Notes: a model not told the origin generated them from the sequence alone. Shown: positions 43,741 to 54,785, counted from the first letter of the stretch. The stretch: DNA of 64,000 bases from Orychophragmus violaceus (GCA_030180135.1 CM058239.1:71865823-71929822); one strand, 5' to 3'. A program made the numbers and translations.

Positions 43741-44533
43741 ATCTTTACATAGACATACTATGGTAGTGTTTATGTAAGTCAAACTGACATCAGTATTATT
43801 TAATTATTGGATAATTAAATAATGGTCCCAAAGTATTTTATGTTCATCTTATAGGTCATCAAGTTGAGGACTTGATCATGAAACCCTATAAGTAAAAGAT
43901 GACATAAATTACGATTGTCCCTAGTCGAGGTTGTTGAAGTGGGACACCAATAATCGCGCGAGACTAGCATGTGAGGTGACTGTTGGACTAAGTTTCATGG
44001 AGTCAATGATATGATTATCACAGTCAATCACATAGATATATGTTGGTGAACATATGATCGGATATGACCCGCTAATGAGAACTCCACAGGATAGTTATAT
44101 CAGTGTCATGGGAGGTTCTCATTACGACTATAGAGTATAGTCCTTAGACCTGAGTTCATCATGCTTTCTAGCATATGAATTGATGCGTTTTGACCTTGTT
44201 AAACGTCGTTCCGTAACTGGCGGCTATAACGGCATTGCCTAAGCGTATCATGAAGTGTGTGTAGAAACAGGGATGGAACAAGATGGGATTTGTCCCTCCT
44301 GAATAACGGGAGATAAATATCTCAGGGCCCATCGAAGATTTGATACTGAGAAAATGCATGGCCGTGCTCAAACGAGGTGATTGTCAGTCGTTTGTTTTAT
44401 CAGTATAGATCAGGAATTCGATGAACATGATGTTGGCTATAATAAGAATGACACAGTCTCTTGCCATATGCCATATCGAGATATAGAGACGAAGGGATTA
44501 TAGGAATTGATGATTCCAGTACAAGTGGGAGAT
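43741..44533 (+). other. E2 3' untranslated region and PPT
   Basis: Non-coding, with the conserved hairpin at 44126-44142 and the PPT AAGTGGGAGAT touching the LTR. Confidence 0.78.
44126..44142 (+). other. conserved 3'-UTR hairpin, E2 copy
   Basis: GACTATA-GAG-TATAGTC followed by CCTTAGACCTGAGTT, identical to the A and C copies. Confidence 0.75.
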
Positions 44534-45296
44534 TGTTGGGATTATGTCCTGAAATCACATTGTACTCACTCTAGAGATAGTTGTATTGTCGAGATCGGAC
44601 AATTCATATGATACTGGGTAGTCATTATGTTTTGCTAGAAACCACTTGTGACAAATGAGTTGTAACTCATTTCCAGTATCGTGTGAACCTACAGGGTCAC
44701 ACACCTAAGCAAGTTGGACATAGTTCGTATGGGATTGATCATTGGCATATGATCTAGTCGATGTGTATTGGATACACATCGAATAAGAGTTTTAATGAGG
44801 TGTGTCGATCGACACCATTGGGTGCGTCGGTTGACACAAGATGTGTGTGTCGATCGACACCACTAAGTGTGTCGATCGACACAAGGCCGAAACCGAAACT
44901 GATGTTTCGGTTTATGTCAAGGTCGACATATATAAGTGAGCTAATGGATTTTCGACCTAGAGGAGAGTGAGTGCCGTCGCAGACAGTTTTTCTTGACAGA
45001 AAAAACTGATCCTCTTTCTCAAGAAAACACAGAAACCTTAAGAAACTCAGTTCCCAGAAGATCCGAGCCCCGGTACTAGCATCCCGGCGGATTCCAGCTT
45101 GTGTGCGTGTGGACTGAAGTAGAGGCGCAGCATCTGAGGCGCTTCAGAGATCTCGTTTATCTGACCATCTTCCGCTGCCAATCTCCAGGTAAACAGAGAT
45201 CAAATCCTTGATTCAATTAACTAGACCCTAGATCCTAGGCTATCGGGAACCTGACAGCAATTCTGAATATGGTAGAATTGGCTCCAAGTTCCTAGA
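44534..45296 (+). repeat. 3' LTR of E2
   Basis: 763 bp. Ends TTCCTAGA instead of TTCCTACA. CGATCG motifs at 44801-44882; the fourth has TCGATCGA where the 5' LTR has TCGGTCGA. Confidence 0.93.
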
Positions 45297-45301
45297 AGAT
45301 G

Positions 45302-45820
45302 TCTTTCATATTCTTGTAAGAATTTGGATGTTTTTCATTTCTATAAAAGACAAGTTTTGTTCTTTAGATCTTAATGAAATATTATATGGTAGCACCCTGT
45401 TTGGAATGGGTTTTATATCTTAAACCAATGTACGCTTGTATATATAACATAAATACCAAACACTTTAAGTCTGATGACATGAAGTCGATTTTTCCTTAGC
45501 ACAGTCGTTTTGACCACATAGAGTGAAGCGAATTCAAGAGTTCCATAGCTTTGGGCTTTTGGGCTCATTTGATTATAAATCATTTGAGACATGAATTCTG
45601 CTCACTGGGCCAAATGACTAAGGCCTTTTAGCAGAGCTAAAAGAAAACTGGCCAGAGGCTTATTGGGCCTTACACATACTAATGTATGCGGCCCGATGAG
45701 CATTAGTGCCAGAGGAAATCTTCTGTACTTCATTACCTCATTGATGGCATCAATAAGTATGGCTGTGATCATTTGATGAGACACGAGCAGGAATCCCTTG
45801 AGGGGTTCCAAGATGAAGTG
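45302..45820 (+). pseudogene. E1 internal continuation after E2
   Basis: Matches E2 41591-42105 (pre-integrase to early integrase remnants) and takes up exactly where E1 stopped at 38248. Ends near 45820 at an unrelated sequence. Confidence 0.85.
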
Positions 45821-45919
45821 AAGAATTGAGTTTTAAGATATTGATTGCCTCACATATCTATATCTTCACATTCATTCTTATGAACAAAACATAATTTGCA
45901 TTAAAGAGAATTGAGTTTT
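45821..45919. other. short unassigned segment before LINE
   Basis: AT-rich. The word GAATTGAGTTTTA occurs twice (about 45824 and 45909). No gene seen. Confidence 0.4.
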
Positions 45920-45931
45920 ATTCTTCCTTAG
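45920..45931. repeat. LINE target-site duplication, left copy
   Basis: ATTCTTCCTTAG, identical to 48183-48194. Confidence 0.85.
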
Positions 45932-46164
45932 TTTTTTTTTTAACACTGATGTATTACTGGTGATCCAAAAGAGAAGAAATGAGTTTTACAGAGGCAGTTT
46001 TAAACAGAGAGAGCCACATAATAGGCAGAGCTAGATAAAATTAAAACCATAATGGAAACCATGGACGAGAGAGCCTTCAGTAGAAACTAAGAGCGATTGA
46101 GAGTGGCAAGGGCCATAGCTAACCGCGAAGCCTTCCGATAGTAGCGGTCATAACCAGATGAGGA

Positions 46165-47919
46165 TTAGAGCGTATCAGTTAACGTCGATTGTGAGTCAGA
46201 TAGGAGAGTCTTCTTGAGCCATTTCGGACCTCCTGTAGCAACATACGAAGTTCTGAAACGGTAGCTGCGGTTGGTACTCTCTGCAATTGCTATAGCAGGA
46301 GCGTTTCTTTCCGGTATAACATGTGTACAAGTAAAACCATCAAACCTTTGGAGGTCTTGCAGAGTGGGTAGTGAAACAGAGAGATAGGCAGGGTAGTCGT
46401 ATGGATTCAAGAGAATTTCACGAGCTCCTGTGAAAGAAGATTCAAAAATCATATTGCGAATTCGCAGGTCATTCATACTTGTAATCGCCCATGACATTGC
46501 CAGAACTTCTCCTTCCTCTCTGGATCGGATATTGGCATATGATCGTCGGCTATGGTATAACACTTCGCCGTGGTGATTTCGAACTATCCAAGCCGCACCA
46601 CCATTGTAGTCTGAGGGGCTCCAAGCTGCACCGATATTACACTTGAGAGATCCTGTCGGTGGTTTCATCCATTGGGGTTGAGAGATCGAGGTGGAGGGGA
46701 CAGTATTTCCCTCTGTCACCACACTGTTAATCCGAAACCATAAGTTTGCATCGTCTCTTGCTTTGTCCAAGACCGCTGCTGGGCTCAGTCTGGTGTTTTC
46801 AAACACGAGAGCGTTTCTAGTCTTCCACAAGTGCCATACTAGCCAAGGGGATGTACGGGTGATTGGTGTGGAGCTATCTGATGTTTGAGCCCCTGCAAAA
46901 ACATGATAGAAGTTTAGGAAAACCGAGGATTCGGAGAAACCTCCATTGGGTGGTGGGATCCTTGATAATGTCCAGACTTCCTTTGCGAATGGGCAAGAGA
47001 AGAGCAGGTGGTTTATGGTTTCCACCGCAGCTTCACACAGTGGGCATTTCGTATCCAATTGAATTCCTCGAGAAGCAAGTCTCTCTCTAACAGGAAGAGC
47101 ACCTGCTAATGATTTCCACAGGAAGTGTCGAATCTTCGGTACTGTTTTAACCTTCCATATTTTCTTCCAGAGATGCTTTTCAAGAGGAGGAAGAGAGTGG
47201 TGAGATGGGGTTCGAGCCTGAATCAGAGAGTCTAGAAACCGGTACCCACTCTTTGTAGTGTAGGTTCCTTGTTTTGTGAAACCCCATTTGTCATAATCCT
47301 TTCGTGAAATCTCAGGCCGGAGCTTTAAAATGAGTGAGGCGTCACCTGGTGTGAAGGTTTGGCGAACCTTATTGATATCCCATAAACTCGTATTCGGGAT
47401 GAGAAGATCCGAGACAGTGAGAGTCAAATCAACCACACTGTTTTCTCTATATACCGGAGGGCGTGGTGTAGGGTCAATGATCCAATTGTGACACCAGACA
47501 TTGGTCTCCTTTCCATTGCCAATTGATCGAACCAACCCTTGTTTCAGGAGATCCCTTCCATGGAGGATGCTTCTCCAGACGAAAGATGGACGAGAGCCCG
47601 TTCCACAGTCAAGGAAGGAGCTGTTTCTGAAGTAGCGTTCTTTAAGAACGCGAGCCACGAGAGAGTCCGGATTATCATATATTCCCCATGCTTGCTTACC
47701 GAGAAGAGCTTGGTTGAAGTGACCTATGTCGTGGAAGCCAATACCACCTTCCTCTTTACTTCGACAAAGCTTTTGCCAAGCAACCCATGGGATTTTCTTC
47801 CTATTATTTCCACTACTCCACCAAAATTCAGTAATCGCACTGGTGAGCTTGTCACAGAGGTCTTTCGGTAGCTTAAAAACTGACATAGCATGAAGCTTGT
47901 CACAGAGGTCTTTCGACAA
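46165..47919 (-). pseudogene. LINE RT C-terminal part, zf-RVT and RNase H-like domain
   Basis: 584 codons. Includes the post-RT region (FWWSSGNNRKKIPWVAW, about 32-48), a zf-RVT zinc-binding region (HLWKKIWKV to CPLCEAAVETINHLLF, about 250-325) and an RVT_3 RNase H-like domain (from about 430). In that last domain the first catalytic Asp position reads CNIGAAW where relatives have an Asp before GAW, and FESS replaces FESD, so RNase H activity is doubtful. The first residues are affected by a 22-bp repeat (47846-47867, 47894-47915). More RT sequence lies at 47920-48182 in another frame, with a stop near 48050. Confidence 0.88.
47846..47915 (-). repeat. 22-bp direct repeat in LINE RT
   Basis: AGCTTGTCACAGAGGTCTTTCG at 47846-47867 and 47894-47915. 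The right copy replaces the expected RT codons before AMSVFKLPK, so it looks like a slip during copying. Confidence 0.8.
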
Positions 47920-48182
47920 ATTGATTTAATCAGAATTTCTTTACCTCCTTGAGATAGCGCTTTTGCGAACCAACCGTTTAGTCGACCATGAAGTTTTTCT
48001 CTAATAAAGCTGAGTAGATCTCTCTTGGATCCTTTGAAACATTCTGGCTAACCCAGATAGGAACCATCTCCACCTTCCTTATCGATACCAAGAACCTCCT
48101 TGATGGCTGCTTTCGATTCAGAAGAGATCTTTGAGCCAAAGATAATTGACGATTTCTGGAAATTAATAACCTGCCCCGAGGC

Positions 48183-48194
48183 ATTCTTCCTTAG
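48183..48194. repeat. LINE target-site duplication, right copy
   Basis: ATTCTTCCTTAG, identical to 45920-45931. Confidence 0.85.
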
Positions 48195-48392
48195 TATCAT
48201 GATTTCCTTATCTTAAAAATATTATAAAATCAATAATGGCATTTCAACTTGTAGAGAATTATGTGAGTACAAAAGAGATATTTCATATTTGCAGAAGTTC
48301 ATATATGCTATTTATTAATATATAGTATTTATGGGACATATATTTACATATGAGTTTCAAACAAATTATTATCTTATTATATTATAGAATTG
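48195..48392. other. AT-rich spacer
   Basis: No feature recognised. Confidence 0.5.
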
Positions 48393-48854
48393 TGTTATAT
48401 TTTGAACCGGACGAACTTGGGACCGTATAAATTTATTAATTTATCGTCATTATTAATTTATCGAGTATTCATTTATAGAGTTTCTATTGTAATCTTTTTC
48501 AAGTCCCCTTGAAGGGAATAGTTGTTTGGACTATTTATAAAGTTATCATTTACCCTAGAATCGATAAAGAGAACCTTTTTTCTTAAGCACATTTCGTGTG
48601 AGTTCCTTGCTGGATTTATCTCTAAGAGTGAGTGAGAAGCTACTCTTGTTTCTGGCTTATCAAGGTTCTGTCATTAACCTTGTGGTGACATTCATTCCAT
48701 TCAACCATCCACTGATTTGATTTGAGAGAGTTATAAAACCAACAGATCAAATCACATCCCCATTCATCCAATCCGGATCAAGTAAGAGAGTTATATAACC
48801 ATTGCTTGTTCCTCCATCTCCCATCATCCTAGTCTCTGTCCAGAGGCTTCATCA
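48393..48854 (+). repeat. probable 5' LTR of remnant element G
   Basis: Ends GCTTCATCA two bases before a PBS-like site. It includes a TATA-like ATTTATAAAG (about 48530) and two related blocks with AGAGAGTTATA (about 48724 and 48786). The start is a guess (TGTGTTATATTTTG) and no second copy is in the window. Confidence 0.5.
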
Positions 48855-48856
48855 TC

Positions 48857-48869
48857 TGGTATTAGAGCC
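48857..48869 (+). other. primer binding site of element G
   Basis: TGGTATTAGAGCC, one mismatch from the TGGTATCAGAGC seen in the other elements. Confidence 0.65.
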
Positions 48870-48893
48870 CAAAAATTCCAAATCAGGTGTATT

Positions 48894-49204
48894 CAAAGCC
48901 GGAGCTGAGATTTCGGGGGCCTTATTCGATTTTTTTTCAAAACCATAATTTTATTAATATAAAAGACAATATATATATTATAAAATAAGAAAAAAACAAT
49001 ATGAAACATAATTTATGTCTTTAAAAGTATAATTTTATCATGAAAAAATAACAAAAGTTCTAACTACTCTGAAAAATAACCAGTCTTGCTGTTTTTTCTG
49101 CATCAAAATCAAGGACACAACAACAAAATTTGAAACTGTGGGGCCCCTGAAAAGAGGGGGCCCCATTCAAAAACCTTAAAAAAATACGTCCACCGTCGGC
49201 TCTG
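48894..49204. mobile_element. hAT-type MITE, 311 bp
   Basis: Terminal inverted repeats CAAAGCCGGAGCTG and (inverted) CAGAGCCGACGGTG, flanked by a perfect 8-bp TSD GGTGTATT (48886-48893 and 49205-49212). AT-rich interior with GGGGGCC blocks near both ends; no coding capacity. Eight-bp TSDs with CAxAGCCG ends indicate the hAT superfamily. Confidence 0.88.
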
Positions 49205-49212
49205 GGTGTATT

Positions 49213-49760
49213 ACATCCTTTACCTTTCAGTTATTGTATCTAGTTTTTGTTTAGATCATAGTTTATTTTCTGTCTCAATCAAAAACCCCATAAAAATAAT
49301 TTGTGTTGCACTAGTTCTCTGTTTTTCATTTTCTATTTACATTCATATAGTTTATGTCTTGTTTCAGTCATTCAAAAACCAAAAGAAAAATAGTTTGTTT
49401 TCATTCCATATCATTTGTTTCTGCATCCCCAAACCAAAAAAAAAAACCAAAACAAAAAGTATTTACTTGCATATTTTTTTTATTTGTGTTCTTAGTAATC
49501 TTCATACATAAAACTAGAAAAGAAAAACAAAAAAGACCAAGTTTTTCTAGTTTTAATTCAAATTTTTTCATAAACCAAACCAGAAAAGTGTTATTTTCTT
49601 ATTTACATTCTGCATTCATTAGAAAAAACCAAAAAAAAAAAGTAAAGATTTTATTAGTTCTATTACAAAACTCTGTTTCCATTTTTACCTCTTTGCATAT
49701 TTTCGAAATTCAAACTCAAAGCAAAGGTCATAAATTTTTGTCACAAATCTTATTCATCAT
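49213..49760 (+). other. G leader, AT-rich, partly duplicated
   Basis: Low-complexity pyrimidine/A-rich leader. The last about 250 bp (49505-49755) recur right after element F (54540-54785). Overlapping ORFs of 101 and 147 codons consist of poly-Lys/Phe/Ser runs from base composition and are not believed. Confidence 0.55.
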
Positions 49761-50039
49761 TGTTGAGATAAGTTTGAAATCTTCTAGAACAACTTGAGGA
49801 GCAAGTTGTGATTATCCTTTTCCATTGAGTAATAATAGGAAAAAGGAAAAAGAGCATATTTAGGAGTTAGCTAAATATGTAATATTTACATTAGGATTTG
49901 GAGTTATCAAACCTATATAAGGAGTTGCCAAGTTGTGGTAAAACTTATGGGATTGAGGCTTAAGTTTTGAGCAAGTTTTCTTAAGCAATAAGAAGAGTTA
50001 TTTCTTAATCTTAGTCTCATAAAGCTTTTGATTTCAATA
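49761..50039 (+). repeat. 5' LTR of element F
   Basis: 279 bp, TGTTGAGAT...TTTCAATA, identical to the 3' LTR apart from one base I can see in the GGAAAAAGGAAAAAG run. CTATATAAGG (about 49912) could be its TATA box. Confidence 0.93.
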
Positions 50040-50041
50040 AT

Positions 50042-50053
50042 TGGTATCAGAGC
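50042..50053 (+). other. primer binding site of F
   Basis: TGGTATCAGAGC two bases after the LTR. Confidence 0.9.
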
Positions 50054-50077
50054 TTCATACACGATCAAGAAGAACCG

Positions 50078-53000
50078 ATGGGGCAAGACGGAAAAGCAGA
50101 AGGCAAGAAAGAAGAATCAGCAGAAGCATCATCACCGATGACAAAGATGAAAGAAGGTGGTGGCACGTCTTCGATAAAGTGCCCAATGCTAAACTCGTGC
50201 AATTACACGGTTTGGTCGATACGGATGAAAGTACTACTGAAAGTACATAAAGTGTGGGAGATAATAGAGTCGGGAGAGAAAGAAGGAGACAAAAACGATA
50301 TGGCGGTGGCGCTAATCTTTCAATCAATACCCGAAACCCTCATACTGCAGGTTGGAGATTTGGACTCGGCAAAAGATGTTTGGGAAGCGATCAAGGCTCG
50401 ACATCTAGGAGCAGATCGTGTCAAGGAGGCGCGATTACAGACACTTATGGCAGAATTCGACAGGCTTAGAATGAAGGATACTGAGAAAGTCGATGACTTC
50501 GTGGGCAGGTTATTTGAGATAACATCTAAATCAGCTGCGTTGGGAGTTGAGATTGACGAATCCAAAGTAGTCAAGAAATTTCTTTCAAGCCTTCCCCGGA
50601 GGAAGTACATTCATATTGTGGCCTCGTTGGAACAAGTGTTGGATTTAAACAAAATCTCTTTCGAAGATATCATAGGACGCATCAAAGCCTATGAAGAGCG
50701 AGTAGCGGATGAAGAAGATGTTCAAGAGGAACAAGGAAAGCTGATGTTAGCCAACACAAATTCACAAACCACACAGTTTGAGCAGAACTTTGGTAATAGT
50801 AGGAGAGGAAGGGGCAGAGGAGGAAGAGCCGGTGGCAGGGGAAGAGGTCGAGGAAAATCTAATGACAACAAAGACACATCAAGAGTTCAATGCTACCGGT
50901 GTGATAAATTTGGGCATTACGCCTCCAACTGTCCAGAACGGCTACTCAAACTGCAAGAAGCTCAAGAGAACGAGCAAGACTCACAAGAAGCCGACGAATT
51001 ATTGATGCATGAGCTAGTCTATGTTAATGAAGAAGGGAAGGAAGATGAGATAGTTTATCTAAATGAAAAAAACATCAAACCACAAGACTTTGAGACGTCT
51101 TTAGCTGAAGACAATGTCTGGTATTTGGACAATGGTGCGAGCAACCATATGACTGGAAACTTGGAGTATTTCAGTACCATTAATGAATCCATCACAGGAA
51201 AGGTGAGGTTCGGAGACAATTCACGCATCGACATCAAGGGAAAGGGTTCGATCACCTTCATAGCCAAGGGAGGAGAGAAAAGAGTTCTTAATGATGTCTA
51301 TTACCTGCCAAAACTACAGAGTAACATCATCAGCCTAGGGCAGGCAACAGAGTCGGGCTGTGAGGTGAAGATGCGTGAGAATTTTCTTACACTGCACGAC
51401 AAACGAGGAAACTTGATTGCAAAGGCAATTCGGTCGAGAAACAGATTGTACAAGGTGATTATGGACATAAATGAAGCAAAGTGCCTGCAGCTAGTTTCTC
51501 AGAATAATACGGTAAGATGGCACGATCGGCTTGGACATATTGGGAGAACCTCTTTGAGATGCTTGGTGAACAAGAAACTTGTGATCGGTTTGCCCAAGCT
51601 TGAGGTTGGAGAAGAGATATGTTCCTCATGTCTATTAGGGAAGCAAACAAGAAAGGTTTTCCCATCTGCAGCTACATTCCGTGCAAAGAACGTTCTTGAG
51701 CTTGTACACGGTGATCTTTGCGGTCCGATAACACCACCAACAGCAGCAAAGAACAAATATATTTTTGTTCTAATCGAGGATCACAGCCGTTATATGTGGT
51801 CGATTCTTCTTAGAGAGAAAGGAGAAGCGTTTGATAAATTCAGAAGATTCAAGGCGGTTGTAGAAAAGGAAACAGGGATGAACATCAAGACTCTTCGAAC
51901 GGATAGGGGTGGCGAATTTACGTCACAGGAATTCAAATCTTTTTGCGAAGAATCAGGAATAACGAGGCATCTTACTGCTCCATATTCTCCGCAACAAAAT
52001 GGAGTTGTTGAAAGGAGAAACAGAACGCTTATGGAGATGACGAGGAGCATACTTAAGCACATGAATGTGCCTAACTATTTATGGGGCGAGGCAGTAAGAC
52101 ACGCTACGTACATCATTAATAGAGTTGGCACACGAGCACTGACATCCCAAACTCCATACGAAGTACTAAAAGGCAAGAAGCCTAACATAGAGCACGTACG
52201 AGTTTTTGGCTGCATTGGTTACGCAAAAACAGAGTCGTCTCTCATCAAAAAGCTTGATGATAGATCTCGTCCATTACTGCATCTTGGAACTGAGCCTGGA
52301 TCAAAGGCTTACAGATTATTTGATCCGTCAAGTCGCAAAATCGTGGTGAGCAGGGACGTTGTGTTCGATGAAACAAAAGGATGGAGCTGGACTAGTTGCA
52401 GAAAAAATGATGAAGACGAACCAGGGGAATTCAAAATTAATCATAGAATCACTGGAACAAGTGGAGAAAAAGAGGATGACAGTAATGTTGTTACTACCGA
52501 GAATATTAGTAACAACGAGGTTACAAACATTGAAGACGATGAAGAAGAAACAGAGGAGAATCTGAGTGATGATGAAATGGAGTAGACTCAACCGTCTCTA
52601 AGAAGATCATCGAGACCAACCAAAAAGCCTCAATGGATGGATGATTACGTAATGATAGCTGAGCTTGAAGGAGAAAAAATGTTGTTCTTGGTCAATGCAG
52701 AACCATGGGATTTTGAAGAAGCAAAATCTGAGAAGGTGTGGAGGGATGCTTGCGAGAGTGAGTTGGCATCCATAGCCAAGAACAAGACATGGGATTTGGT
52801 GGATCTTCCCATCGGAATCAAACCAAACGGTTTGAAATGGGTTTTTAAAATCAAGCGTAACTCGGACGGGAGTATAAACAAGTACAAAGCGAGATTAGTC
52901 GCTAAAGGTTATGTTCAGAGACACGGAATTGATTTTGAAGAAGTCTTTGCACCAGTCGCGAGGATAGAAACGGTGAGGTTTCTTATAGCGTTTGCAACAT

Positions 53001-54292
53001 CTAATGGATGGGAAGTGCACCACTTAGATGTCAAGACTGCATTCCTTCATGGAGACTTAAAGGAGGTTGTGTACGTGTGTCAACCGGAGGGATACATGGT
53101 AAAAGGCAAAGAAAACAAAGTCTATAAGTTGAGAAAAGCACTGTATGGCCTAAAGCAGGCTCCTAGAGCTTGGAACGAGAAATTAAATCAGGTGCTCAGC
53201 GAGATGGGTTTCAAGAGGTGTCAAAAGGAACCATCTCTATACCGAAAGGAAGATGAGAAACAACTTATACTTGTTGTTGTCTATGTGGATGATCTTTTGG
53301 TGACAGGACCGAACTGCAAAATTATCACGGATTTCAAAGAAAATATGTCCAAGACATTTGAGATGAGTGATCTTGGGCACTTGACTTATTATCTAGGCAT
53401 TGAGGTGGCTCAGCACGAGGGAGGAATCACGCTCAAGCAAGAAAGGTATGCCAAGAAAATTCTAGAGGAAGCTGGTATGAAGGACTGCAATCCGTGCCAA
53501 ACTCCCATGGATCCCGGACTAAAGCTGTCAAAAGGAAAAGGAGAGAAAAGCGTTGAGGCAAAAGAGTATAGAAAGATCATTGGCTGCTTAAGATACTTGA
53601 CACACACTCGACCGGATCTCTCTTACTCTGTTGGAGTACTTAGCCGATACATGCAGGATCCAAAGGAATCACATGAGGCTGCGCTTAAACACGTCCTGAG
53701 ATATTTGCAGGGCACATATTCGCTTGGTATTGTGTTTAAGAAGGATACAAGGTTGAACTTGGTTGGTTTCAGCGACAGCTCACATAATGTGGACATAGAT
53801 GATGGGAGAAGCACCACAGGACACATGTTCTACTTGAATGAGAGTCCTATTACGTGGTGCTCACAGAAACAAGAAACAGTGGCGCTATCTTCATGTGAAG
53901 CCGAGTTTATGGCTGCCACTGAAGCTGCCAAACAGGCAATATGGTTGCAAGAGTTGCTCGGAGAAGTCATTGGAAGATCGTGTGGAAAAACATTGATTCG
54001 AGTTGATAACAAATCTGCTATAGCACTCACAAAAAATCCTGTCTTCCATGGCCGCAGCAAGCACATCCATACAAGGTACCACTTCATTCGATAATGCGTT
54101 GAAAACGAGCAGGTTGAGGTTCAACACATTCCGGGGAATGAGCAGCGAGCTGATATACTAACAAAGGCTTTGGGACGACTGAAGTTTCAAGAAATGAGGG
54201 AACTAATTGGTGTTCATAAAGTGTCATCCAGTAATCTCAAACTTAAGGAGGTGAATGTTGAGATAAGTTTGAAATCTTCTAGAACAACTTGA
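50078..54292 (+). pseudogene. Copia Gag-Pol of F, one frame with two nonsense codons
   Basis: A single frame of about 1,405 codons from MGQDGKAEGKKEESAE to a stop inside the 3' LTR, broken only by TAG at 52583-52585 (integrase/RT linker) and TAA at 54092-54094 (late RNase H). Domains: Gag UBN2 (about 35-230), an RG-rich stretch (about 240-262), zinc knuckle CYRCDKFGHYASNC (about 272), protease LDNGAS (about 351), integrase (HDRLGH, LRTDRGGE about 609, VERRNRT), RT (YVDDLLV about 1069), RNase H (FSDSSH, SSCEAEF, DNKSA). The two stops split it into 50078-52585 and 52637-54094. All catalytic motifs look normal. Confidence 0.92.
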
Positions 54293-54534
54293 GGAGCAAG
54301 TTGTGATTATCCTTTTCCATTGAGTAATAATAGGAAAAAAGAAAAAGAGCATATTTAGGAGTTAGCTAAATATGTAATATTTACATTAGGATTTGGAGTT
54401 ATCAAACCTATATAAGGAGTTGCCAAGTTGTGGTAAAACTTATGGGATTGAGGCTTAAGTTTTGAGCAAGTTTTCTTAAGCAATAAGAAGAGTTATTTCT
54501 TAATCTTAGTCTCATAAAGCTTTTGATTTCAATA
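54256..54534 (+). repeat. 3' LTR of element F
   Basis: 279 bp. Preceded by a purine tract AAGGAGGTGAA (PPT). The gag-pol frame runs 37 bases into it. Confidence 0.93.
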
Positions 54535-54785
54535 ATCATACAGAAAACTAGAAAAGAAAAAGAAAAAGTTTTTCTAGTTTTAATTCGATTTTTTTCATAC
54601 ACCAAACTAGAAAAGTGTTACTTTCTTATTTACATTCTGCATTCATTAGAAAAATCCAAAAAAAAAAGTAAAGATTTTATTAGTTTTATTACAAAACCAT
54701 GTTTCCATTTTTACCTCTTTTCGCATATTTTCGAAATTCAAACTCAAAGCAAAGGTCATAAGTTTTTGTCACAAATCTTATTCAC

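Larger units (their letters stand above)
38249..45296 (+). mobile_element. Copia element E2, complete but coding-dead, nested in E1
   Basis: 7,048 bp with two 763-bp LTRs, PBS and PPT, flanked by a perfect TSD AGATG (38244-38248 and 45297-45301). I count about nine or ten differences between the LTRs, so it moved fairly recently. Yet gag is frameshifted and pol has no ORF longer than about 90 codons. The insertion is into a member of its own family. Confidence 0.94.
34926..45820 (+). mobile_element. Copia element E1, interrupted and 3'-truncated
   Basis: LTR (34926-35646), PBS, leader, decayed gag (37200-38248), then the nested element E2, then the continuation (45302-45820) up to early integrase. 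The join across E2 is exact apart from the duplicated AGATG. The pol remainder and 3' LTR are missing, cut before the LINE. Confidence 0.88.
45932..48182 (-). mobile_element. 5'-truncated LINE (non-LTR retrotransposon)
   Basis: 2,251 bp on the minus strand. Its 3' end is a T-run on the plus strand (45932-45941, the poly(A) tail), and it begins within the RT domain at 48182. Flanked by a perfect 12-bp TSD ATTCTTCCTTAG. This is the classic result of incomplete target-primed reverse transcription. Confidence 0.93.
49761..54534 (+). mobile_element. Copia element F, complete and young, two stop codons
   Basis: 4,774 bp with 279-bp LTRs, a perfect 5-bp TSD ATCAT (49756-49760 and 54535-54539), PBS, one gag-pol frame and a PPT. 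It has no long leader, no CGATCG motifs and no 3'-UTR hairpin, so it belongs to a different Copia lineage from A, C, D and E. LTRs are almost identical, hence recent insertion. Confidence 0.96.
49505..54785 (+). repeat. about 250-bp tandem duplication now separated by F
   Basis: Left copy 49505-49755, right copy 54540-54785; both contain ACTAGAAAAGAAAAA, TACATTCTGCATTCATTAGA and AAAGGTCATAA. Element F sits at the junction of the two copies. Confidence 0.75.

Noticed and set aside
49206..49797. Overlapping ORFs of 101 and 147 codons
   Set aside because: AT-rich low-complexity sequence giving Lys/Phe/Ser runs; part of it is duplicated noncoding sequence and the second runs into the F LTR.
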